Positions 57,173 to 64,000 of a DNA stretch of 64,000 nucleotides are shown in pieces. Numbering within the stretch: the first letter of the stretch is position 1; each line of letters begins with the position of its first letter. The notes under the pieces are model-generated. The model saw only the letters and a list, made by a program, of their open reading frames with translations. It had not been told where the DNA came from and searched no databases. The translations under genes and the position numbers were made by a program. The stretch comes from Microbacterium ureisolvens (GTDB lineage: Bacteria; Actinomycetota; Actinomycetes; Actinomycetales; Microbacteriaceae): positions 356,084 to 420,083 of the forward strand of contig NZ_JAEUAX010000003.1 of assembly GCF_019511645.1 (NCBI RefSeq), given 5' to 3'.

Positions 57173-58434
57173 TGGCGACGGAAGCACTCGGGCAGGCGCC
57201 GGCCGCTCAGGACCGCCGCGCCTGGTTCGGGCAGCTGCTGCTCGGCGCGCTGCGGCGCACCGGCACCGTGCTCGGCCGCGTGTTCGGGGTCGTGCGCCCC
57301 GCCGCCTGGGTGCTCATCGTCGGCGCGCTCGCGCTGTGGATCGCGGGTCAGTCGCTCGGGTGGTGGGAGCTCACCGTGGCGGCGATCTCGATCACCGTCG
57401 TGCTGGCGCTCTGTCTGCTGTTCCTCATCGGTCGCACCGCGTACGACGTGTCGCTCGACCTCAACCGCACGCGCGTCGTCGTGGGGGAGCGGGCGGTGGG
57501 TGCGCTCACCCTCGCCAACACCGGCTCGCGCGCGATCCTGCCCTCCCGCGTGCTGCTCCCGGTCGGCAGCGGCCGGGGCGTGTTCGACGTGAACCGGCTG
57601 GCGGCGGGTGAATCGGCCGAGGAGCTCTTCGCCATCCCCACCTCCCGGCGCGCGGTCGTGAAGGTCGGCCCGGTGAGCGTCGTGCGCGGCGACCCGCTCG
57701 GCCTCTTCGAGCGCGTGCACCGCCGGGACGAGCCCGTCGATCTGTTCGTGCACCCGCGCACGGTGCTCTTCGACGGTCAGTCCCTCGGGTTCCTCCGCGA
57801 CCTCGAGGGCCTCCCCGCGACCGACCTCTCGCCCGACGACGTCTCCTTCCACGCGCTGCGCGAATACCAGCCGGGCGACGACCTCCGCCACGTGCACTGG
57901 AAGTCGACGGCGCGCACCGGCCACATGATGGTGCGCCAGTACGAAGAGACGCGCCGCTCGCATTTCGTGATCGGCCTCTCCACGAGCCCCGCCGACTACC
58001 GCGACGACGACGAGTTCGAGCTCGCCATCTCGGCCGCGGGCTCCCTCGGCCTCCGTGCGCTGCGCGACTCCCAGCGCGTCGAGGTGCGCGTGCAGGAGCG
58101 AGCGCTGCCGTCGGGCACCGGCAAGCAGTTCCTCGACTCCCTCTCGGCACTCAGCCACTCGAGGCCCAAGGCGGGCTCGGTCGTGGAGCTGGCCGGCGTC
58201 GTCGCCGCGACGCTGCCCCTCGCGAGCGTCGTGGTGCTCGTGTGCGGCAGCAAGGTCGATCCGGGCGACCTGCGCACGGCGTGCAGCCGCCTGCCGTTCG
58301 GCGCGCGCGTGCTCGCGGTCGTCGCGTCGGCGGACCACGCGGCGCCGTCGCTGCGGAGGATCGGAGAAGCGGATGTCGTGACTCTCGGTGCGCTCGACCA
58401 GCTCCCGAACGCGCTCCGGAAGGTGCTCGCATGA
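57172..58434 (+). CDS. DUF58 domain membrane protein
   Basis: 420 residues. Two membrane helices near 40-85 are followed by a vWA-like DUF58 domain with the signature REYQPGDDLRHVHWKSTARTGHMMVRQYEETR at about 220-265. DUF58 proteins pair with MoxR ATPases and TgpA-type proteins across bacteria. A role as adaptor between ATPase and envelope substrate is inferred from that. It overlaps the MoxR stop by one base and the transglutaminase start by four. Confidence 0.93.
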   Translation: MATEALGQAPAAQDRRAWFGQLLLGALRRTGTVLGRVFGVVRPAAWVLIVGALALWIAGQSLGWWELTVAAISITVVLALCLLFLIGRTAYDVSLDLNRTRVVVGERAVGALTLANTGSRAILPSRVLLPVGSGRGVFDVNRLAAGESAEELFAIPTSRRAVVKVGPVSVVRGDPLGLFERVHRRDEPVDLFVHPRTVLFDGQSLGFLRDLEGLPATDLSPDDVSFHALREYQPGDDLRHVHWKSTARTGHMMVRQYEETRRSHFVIGLSTSPADYRDDDEFELAISAAGSLGLRALRDSQRVEVRVQERALPSGTGKQFLDSLSALSHSRPKAGSVVELAGVVAATLPLASVVVLVCGSKVDPGDLRTACSRLPFGARVLAVVASADHAAPSLRRIGEADVVTLGALDQLPNALRKVLA

Positions 58435-60941
58435 GCGCGCCGGTCACACCGCTTCGGACCCGCGCCGAAGCACCCGCACCCGGTGGGGCGGCAGCATCCG
58501 TTCCCCGCGCGCCGCGCGTCGACGCCCTGCCGACCCGCCGCTGGATCCTCGACCTCACCGCCGCCGGGCTGCTGCTCCTCCTCCCCGTGGTCGGGTTCGC
58601 GCCGACGTTCGACGGCGCGAGCTACCTCGTCGCGGCGCTCGGCGGGCTCGTGCTCGGCATGGGGCTGGGTGTGCTCGGCCGGCTCTTCCGGTGGGGCATC
58701 CTGCTCCTCACGGCCGCGACGATCGTCGTCTACTTCCTCTTCGGCGGAGCGCTCGCGCTGCCGCACACCACCGTCGCAGGGGTGATCCCCACCCTCGAGA
58801 CGCTGCGCCGGCTCGCGCTCGGTGCGGTCATGTCGTGGAAAGAGCTGCTCACCACCATCGCTCCGGTGGCCACCGACGACGGCCACCTGATCGTCCCGTT
58901 CCTGTTGTCACTGGTCGCGGCCGTGCTCACGACGTCCCTCGCGCTTCGGCTGCGCAGCGCCGCGTGGGCGCTGATCCCGGCCGCCGCGTTCCTCGCGATC
59001 CAGATCGCGCTGGGCACCTCGGAGCCCTTCGCACCCGTGGTGCAGGGCGTCGCGTTCGGACTCGTGGCCGTGGTGTGGCTGGCGCTCCGCCAGGCGTGGC
59101 AGCCGCAGGCCGCGGCGATCTCGGTCGGCGAAGGCACGGCCCGCTCGGGCTCCGGCATGCGGCGCGTGCTGATGGGCGCGGGGGTCGTCGCGATCGCGGC
59201 GGTCGTGGGCGTCGCCACGAGCGCCTTCGCTGCGCCCTCGTCGCCCCGGTACGTCCTGCGCGACGTCGTGATCCCGCCGTTCGACATCCGCGAGTTCGCC
59301 AGCCCCCTGCAGTCGTTCCGCGCGTACGTGCGCGACCACCCCGACGACCCGCTCTTCACCGTCAGCGGCCTGCCCGAGGGCGCCCGCGTGCGCCTGGCCA
59401 CCATGGACGCCTACAACGGCACGGTCTACAACGTGTCGGACGACGGCACCGGCTCGTCGAGCGCCTTCGCGCCCGCGCGCACCAACATGTCGGCCGACGC
59501 GCAGGGCACGCCGGCGACGGTGCACGTCGAGATCGGCGAGCTCGAGAGCGTGTGGATGCCGGACGCCGGCGCCGTGCAGAGTGTCACGTTCGACGGCGCC
59601 CGCGTCGATGACCTCCGCCGTACCGCGCACTACAACGAGGCGACCGATACCGGCGTCGTCACCCTCGGCCTCGAGAAGGGCGACGAGTACACGCTCGAGG
59701 CCGTGATCCCCGAGGTGCCGAGCGACGAGGCGCTCGCCGACCATGACTTCGCGCCGCTGAGGATGCCGAAACAGGTCGGCGTTCCCGAGAGCCTGGCCGA
59801 CATCGCGTCGAAAACCGTCGCCGACGCCGAGACGCCCGTCGAGCAGGTGCGCGCCCTGCAGCAGATGCTGTCGGAGGGCGGCTTCTTCAGCCACGGCCTC
59901 GCCGGGCAGCCGCTCTCGCGTGCCGGCCACGGCGCCGAGCGCATCGCGACACTGCTCGGCTCGGAGCAGATGGTGGGCGACGACGAGCAGTACGCGACCG
60001 CCATGGCGCTGCTCGCGGCCCAGGTCGGCATCCCGGCGCGCGTCGTCATGGGGTTCTACCCCGATGAGGACGCCGCCGCCGAGCCGGTCTACACCGCGAC
60101 CGGCGAGACGCTCCACGCCTGGGTGGAGGTCGCCTTCGACGGCGCCGGGTGGGTGCCGTTCGACCCGACTCCGCCCGAGGACCAGGTCCCGAGCGACCAG
60201 ACGACCAAGCCCAAGGCCGACCCCAAGCCGCAGGTCCTGCAGCCGCCGCCCCCGCCGACGGAGCCCGTCGACCTGCCGCCGACCGTCGCCGACGACCGCG
60301 GCTCCGAGGACGAGAACGCCTTCGACGCGGGCCTCTTGTGGACGATCGTGTCGATCGGCGTCGGCGCGCTCGGTCTTCTCGCCGTGCTGCTCGCGCCCTT
60401 CATCGTGATCGGTGCGCTGAAGGCTGCGCGCCGCCGCAAGCGCCGCGAGGCGGAGCGCGCATCAGACCGCATCAGCGGCGGGTGGGACGAGCTCGTCGAC
60501 CGCGCCTCGGACTTCGGTGCCCCGGTGCGCCCCGGTGCGACGCGTCAGGAGGACGCCGGTGTGCTCGCCGCCGCGTTCGCCGAGCCGCGGGTCGCGACGC
60601 TCGCGACGCGCGCCGACCGGGAGGTGTTCGGACCCACCGACCCGTCGCCCGACGACATCGAGGCATTCTGGACCCAGGTCGACGAGATCGTCGGCGGCAT
60701 GGGGAAGGGGCGCTCGGTGTGGCAGCGTCTCGGCGCGAGGCTCAGCATCCGTACACTCCTCGAGGGCACGCGGTTCGCGCTGCCGGCACGTCCGGCGCCG
60801 CGCGCACGGACGACGCAGCCCATCTCCGCCCCGCCGCCCGGCGGCGACGCGGCGAAGAGCCCGACCCGGCGCTCCCGTCGCGGCAGCAAGACCCGGAGCG
60901 CACCCGAGCCCTCCATCCACCCCGCACAGGAGAACGAATGA
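58431..60941 (+). CDS. TgpA-like membrane protein with degenerate transglutaminase core
   Basis: 836 residues. Five or six N-terminal membrane helices precede an extracytoplasmic transglutaminase-like domain at about 440-590, then a Pro-rich linker, one more helix near 640 and a cytoplasmic tail. The core reads GDDEQYATAMALLAAQVGIPARVVMGF, where active enzymes have Cys at the second Asp (Asp518 here). The His motif LHAWVEV and Asp in FDPTPP remain. Classical Cys-dependent chemistry is therefore unlikely, and a binding or scaffold role fits better. It is coupled to its neighbours by ATGA overlaps. Confidence 0.9.
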   Translation: MSAPVTPLRTRAEAPAPGGAAASVPRAPRVDALPTRRWILDLTAAGLLLLLPVVGFAPTFDGASYLVAALGGLVLGMGLGVLGRLFRWGILLLTAATIVVYFLFGGALALPHTTVAGVIPTLETLRRLALGAVMSWKELLTTIAPVATDDGHLIVPFLLSLVAAVLTTSLALRLRSAAWALIPAAAFLAIQIALGTSEPFAPVVQGVAFGLVAVVWLALRQAWQPQAAAISVGEGTARSGSGMRRVLMGAGVVAIAAVVGVATSAFAAPSSPRYVLRDVVIPPFDIREFASPLQSFRAYVRDHPDDPLFTVSGLPEGARVRLATMDAYNGTVYNVSDDGTGSSSAFAPARTNMSADAQGTPATVHVEIGELESVWMPDAGAVQSVTFDGARVDDLRRTAHYNEATDTGVVTLGLEKGDEYTLEAVIPEVPSDEALADHDFAPLRMPKQVGVPESLADIASKTVADAETPVEQVRALQQMLSEGGFFSHGLAGQPLSRAGHGAERIATLLGSEQMVGDDEQYATAMALLAAQVGIPARVVMGFYPDEDAAAEPVYTATGETLHAWVEVAFDGAGWVPFDPTPPEDQVPSDQTTKPKADPKPQVLQPPPPPTEPVDLPPTVADDRGSEDENAFDAGLLWTIVSIGVGALGLLAVLLAPFIVIGALKAARRRKRREAERASDRISGGWDELVDRASDFGAPVRPGATRQEDAGVLAAAFAEPRVATLATRADREVFGPTDPSPDDIEAFWTQVDEIVGGMGKGRSVWQRLGARLSIRTLLEGTRFALPARPAPRARTTQPISAPPPGGDAAKSPTRRSRRGSKTRSAPEPSIHPAQENE

Positions 60942-62197
60942 CCGTGAGCCCGCCCGGCGCCGCCCCTGCGGCGACCATCGCACGCCGTGTGGGGGCGTTC
61001 GCGATCGACATCGGCGTCGCCTGGGTCATCGGCGGCGTGCTGGTCGGCGCCGTCGTGGGCATCATGCTCGGCGTCGGCCCCGCAGCGGACCGCGGCGCGC
61101 TGGCGGCCACGATCCTGCTCGGCTACACGGGAATTGCGTTGCTGCTGTTCGTCTGGTGGCTCGTCTACTCCGCGATGCAAGGCAGCCGAGGAGGCTCGAT
61201 CGGGCAGCGCATCCTCGGCCTGCGCCTGCAGGACGCCGCCTCCGGGGCCCCCATCGGCTTCTGGCGCGCGATCCTCCGCAACATCGTGTTCAGCCTCGCC
61301 GCGTCCATCGTGGTGGGCTACCTCACCCCGCTCTTCGACACGAGCGGCCGCCGGCAGGGGTGGCACGACATGGCGGCGCGCGCGGTCGTCGTCGACATCA
61401 GGAACACGGATGCTGCGCCCGCGGCGCCCGCTTCCCTCGCCACGGCGAACCCGTACCTGCCGCCTCCGGGCGCGGCATCGCTGCCGCCTGTGCCCCCGCC
61501 GCCCCCCGTCGCCCCGGCGCCCGCTGCAGGGTTCGTGCGGACTGCGGCCCCGGCCGCGACGCGTCCGGTCGCCGCACCCGTGCCGACCAGGGTGATCGGC
61601 GACATCCCGTGGGTCACGCACGAGCCGCCGGTCACTCATCCGCCGCAGCCGGAGTCCTTCCCGAGCGTCACCGTGCCGTTCCCCGCCGCGACGACCACCG
61701 AGCCGTTCGGCGCGACCGCGACCGCGACGGCCACCGCGACCGCTGCGCCGGCCGTGCGTGCCCCAGCCGCCGCGGTCGCAGCATCCGTGATCCCCACGTC
61801 GATCGAAGAGGATATAGAGGCCACGCGCATCGTCGTGCCGCCGCCGGCGCAGCGGGCCGCGCTGTACGACGGAGCGCCGGTGATCGCGGTGCTCACGTGG
61901 GACGACGGCACGCGCATGGCCGTGTACGGCCGCACGCTGTACGGCCGCAATCCCGCGGGCGAGGACGGCGCGGTCGCGATCCCGGTGCGCGACGAGACGC
62001 TGTCGCTGTCGAAGACGCACTTCGAGGTCGGCGGCGGCGCCACCGGCGCGTGGATCGCCGACCGCCACTCGACCAACGGCACCACGCTGGTCCGCGACGG
62101 CGCGCGGATCCCGCTCACTCCGGGTGTTCGCACGAACCTCCGCGACGGCGACACGCTCGAATTCGGCGACCGGCGTGTGACGGTGGGGCTCGCGTGA
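60938..62197 (+). CDS. RDD-domain membrane protein with C-terminal FHA domain
   Basis: 419 residues. The RDD domain with three or four helices covers about 10-155 (RRVGAFAIDIGVAW, SIGQRILGLRL). A 170-residue Pro/Ala/Thr-rich linker leads to an FHA domain at about 325-419 with YGRNP, LSKTHFEV and DRHSTNGTTLV, the phosphothreonine-binding residues. It probably recruits a Thr-phosphorylated partner to the membrane. The 5' overlap is ATGA and the 3' end overlaps the phosphatase gene by one base. Confidence 0.92.
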   Translation: MTVSPPGAAPAATIARRVGAFAIDIGVAWVIGGVLVGAVVGIMLGVGPAADRGALAATILLGYTGIALLLFVWWLVYSAMQGSRGGSIGQRILGLRLQDAASGAPIGFWRAILRNIVFSLAASIVVGYLTPLFDTSGRRQGWHDMAARAVVVDIRNTDAAPAAPASLATANPYLPPPGAASLPPVPPPPPVAPAPAAGFVRTAAPAATRPVAAPVPTRVIGDIPWVTHEPPVTHPPQPESFPSVTVPFPAATTTEPFGATATATATATAAPAVRAPAAAVAASVIPTSIEEDIEATRIVVPPPAQRAALYDGAPVIAVLTWDDGTRMAVYGRTLYGRNPAGEDGAVAIPVRDETLSLSKTHFEVGGGATGAWIADRHSTNGTTLVRDGARIPLTPGVRTNLRDGDTLEFGDRRVTVGLA

Positions 62198-63051
62198 TGA
62201 CCGGACACACCCCGCCGATCACTGTCGCGTTCGGAGCGGCGACGGATGCGGGCCTGCGCCGCCGCATCAACGAGGACTCGTACCTCGCCGTGTCGCCGCT
62301 GTTCCTCGTGGCCGACGGCATGGGCGGTCACAACGCCGGCGAGATCGCCAGTGCGACGGTGATCCAGGAGTTCTCGGGCCTCACCGGCCGCGAGAGCCTG
62401 ACCATCGACGACGTGCAGGCGGGCGTCGTCGCCGCGCGCCGCCGCGTCGCGGCGCTGCCGGCCGGTGCGGGCGCAGGCGCCGGCACCACGCTCGCGGGAG
62501 TCGTGATCGCCGACGTCGACGGTGAGGGCTACTGGCTCGCGATCAACCTCGGCGACTCGCGCACCTACCGCCTCAGCGAAGGGCACTTCGAGCAGGTGAG
62601 CGTCGACCACTCGGTCGTGCAGGAGCTCGTCGACAGCGGTCAGTTGGCCGCCGACGCGGCCCAGCGCGATTCCCGCCGCAACGTGATCACGCGCGCCATC
62701 GGCGCCGGCAGCGACGCCGAGCCCGACTACTGGCTGATCCCTGCGGAGGACGGCGACCGCATCCTGGTGTGCTCCGACGGCCTGTCGGGCGAGCTCGAGC
62801 AGGATGCGATCCACGGGGTCCTGCTCGCCGAGGCCGACCCGCAGGCGGCGGCGACGCGGCTGGTGCACGAGGCCATGGTGCGCGGCGGCCGCGACAACAT
62901 CACCGCCATCGTCGTGGATGCCCTGGCGGTTCGCACTCGCGCGAGCCGCGCGTGCGAACGCGATACGGTGCCGGTGAGTGCCCCCGCCCACGACGACGCC
63001 GACATCGACGGCGACACGCTGCCCCGCGCGGTGGTCGCGGGAGGATTCTGA
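62197..63051 (+). CDS. PP2C-family Ser/Thr protein phosphatase
   Basis: 284 residues. PPM metal-site motifs are intact: RINEDSY, VADGMGGHNAGE, NLGDSRTYR, SDGLSGEL and GGRDNITAIVV. It is soluble and without a membrane helix, followed by a 45-residue acidic tail. Placed between two FHA-type partners, it should reverse Ser/Thr phosphorylation that controls this envelope operon. The cognate kinase is not in the window. The start ATG overlaps the previous stop (TGATG). Confidence 0.95.
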   Translation: MTGHTPPITVAFGAATDAGLRRRINEDSYLAVSPLFLVADGMGGHNAGEIASATVIQEFSGLTGRESLTIDDVQAGVVAARRRVAALPAGAGAGAGTTLAGVVIADVDGEGYWLAINLGDSRTYRLSEGHFEQVSVDHSVVQELVDSGQLAADAAQRDSRRNVITRAIGAGSDAEPDYWLIPAEDGDRILVCSDGLSGELEQDAIHGVLLAEADPQAAATRLVHEAMVRGGRDNITAIVVDALAVRTRASRACERDTVPVSAPAHDDADIDGDTLPRAVVAGGF

Positions 63052-64000
63052 TGCCCACGCTGTACGCCCCGGGAGCCACGCCGGCCGCCGTCACCCCGCG
63101 CGCATTCGCGGTGCTCGAGCCGGGCACCTCCGCCGCGCTGCTCACCCGCATCCGTGCCGTCCTCGCCGACGGCCGCGGCCTCGGCGGCGTGATCGAGGCG
63201 CTCACCGGCGCGTACGGCGCGTCGCTGACGGCGATCCCCGCCTTCGCCGTCGCGCTCGCCGAGGGCGACGGCGTCCGCGTCGCCGTGCGCGGCGACTTCG
63301 CGTTCGACGTCGACGCCACGGTCTCCGAGCGCGTGTCGGGAGCGGGCGTCACGACCTGGACCGAACGCGTGATCCCGGGTGTTCTGCGCGTCGCGCTCAC
63401 GACGTCGGAGTCCGCTGCTCCGGCCGAGTTCGCGATCGCCGACGGCATCGTGCTGACCGGCCGGATCGAATGGGATGCTGCCCCCGCCGGTGCGTCCGCG
63501 CCCGCGGGTGCGTCTGCGGCCGCCGGTGCGTCCTCGGCCGCCGGAGGCGCGCCGGCCGAGGCTGCTCTGGGTCCGCGTCGGCGCGAGGTCGCCGCCGCGG
63601 CCACCCCGACGGCGACCGCCTCGGGGCTCATCGACTCGAACTCCGTGCCGTCGGTCGTCGATGCCGAGACCCTGCTTCCCCTCGACTCAGCCCTCGCGCC
63701 GCTCGCACCGGCCGTCGCGCCGCTGCCTCCGGCCGGTCCGGTGCCGGCCGGCGAAGACGAGCTCCCCACGGGATTCGACGATGTCTGGGGTGCCACGGTG
63801 ATCCGCTCCGCCGACGGCGCCGAGGCCCGCCCTGAGAGCGACCGCGCGCCCGCCGTGGCGCCCGCGCCCGCCGGCGACCACGACGGCGCGACGATCTCGC
63901 TTGCCCAGGCCCGCGCGCTGCGCGAGGCGGCCGGCGGCACCGGGGGCGCAGCATCCGTCCTCCCCATCGACTCGACTCCCGCACCCCTTGCTCCGCCCCG
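63051..64000 (+). CDS. Ala/Pro-rich protein, 3' end outside window
   Basis: At least 316 residues, open to the window end. The first 140 form a compact alpha/beta region (TPAAVTPRAFAVLEPGTSAALL to GIVLTGRIEWDAA) of no recognised family. The rest is an Ala/Pro-rich, probably disordered linker with GASAPAGASAAAGAS repeats. In comparable operons the gene here encodes an FHA-domain protein with the FHA at the C-terminus, which would lie beyond 64000. That is expectation, not observation. ATG overlaps the phosphatase stop by one base. Confidence 0.75.
   Translation, partial: MPTLYAPGATPAAVTPRAFAVLEPGTSAALLTRIRAVLADGRGLGGVIEALTGAYGASLTAIPAFAVALAEGDGVRVAVRGDFAFDVDATVSERVSGAGVTTWTERVIPGVLRVALTTSESAAPAEFAIADGIVLTGRIEWDAAPAGASAPAGASAAAGASSAAGGAPAEAALGPRRREVAAAATPTATASGLIDSNSVPSVVDAETLLPLDSALAPLAPAVAPLPPAGPVPAGEDELPTGFDDVWGATVIRSADGAEARPESDRAPAVAPAPAGDHDGATISLAQARALREAAGGTGGAASVLPIDSTPAPLAPP

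Overview
The window is a 64 kb stretch of very GC-rich chromosome from an actinobacterium, most likely a member of the Microbacteriaceae such as Microbacterium. This rests on base composition, strong GC preference at third codon positions, gene families (SPL-type radical SAM protein, DUF3516-type helicase, DUF1697, the MoxR-DUF58-TgpA-RDD-PP2C block), and many starts with little or no Shine-Dalgarno leader. I see no rRNA, tRNA, CRISPR array, insertion sequence or prophage. No gene-free stretch exceeds 300 bases. A nine-base motif, GGATGC(T/C)GC, occurs about 50 times, equally on both strands, and facing pairs of it form several of the apparent terminators.

Layout. 1-4.2 kb: two related membrane-anchored hypotheticals, then two DUF998 membrane proteins and an ABM-domain protein on the minus strand. 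4.4-13.2 kb: DEAD-box helicase, UGT-like glycosyltransferase, a TetR/hydrolase pair with clear operators, an SPL-family radical SAM protein, a VanY-type carboxypeptidase and an acyl-CoA dehydrogenase. 13.3-18.2 kb (minus strand): an ECF transporter (S component, double ATPase, T component) with a siderophore-interacting reductase and a second S component. A DtxR/IdeR-like iron box lies just before the ATPase gene. 18.3-31.9 kb: secreted subtilase, pirin, GNAT, secreted GDSL esterase, DUF3516-type helicase, SDR, DUF1697 and RecQ. 31-35 kb: a two-headed TetR regulator divergent from a sugar-type MFS transporter and a GH3 glycosidase. 35-49.9 kb: universal stress protein and APC permease behind a hairpin-rich leader, a DDAH-like amidinohydrolase, fhs, a GH16-like protein, VOC, an acyl-CoA oxidase-like enzyme, a zinc-ribbon protein, tag, an LLM/FAD fusion oxidoreductase and a short UvrA-like ATPase.

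50-64 kb is one tightly packed plus-strand operon. It encodes a 2017-residue membrane-anchored Ig-like/FN3 protein, a MoxR ATPase, a DUF58 protein, a TgpA-like membrane transglutaminase that lacks its catalytic Cys, an RDD-FHA protein, a PP2C phosphatase and the start of a further Ala/Pro-rich protein. Most of these genes overlap by 1 or 4 bases. The set looks like a cell-envelope assembly or surface-fibre system with built-in Ser/Thr-phosphorylation control.

The strongest leads for something new are the iron-box-controlled ECF/siderophore-reductase operon, the motif that is both dispersed and paired in terminators, the fused double TetR with two operators two helical turns apart, the structured leader of the APC permease, and the giant-fibre operon with its pseudo-transglutaminase.
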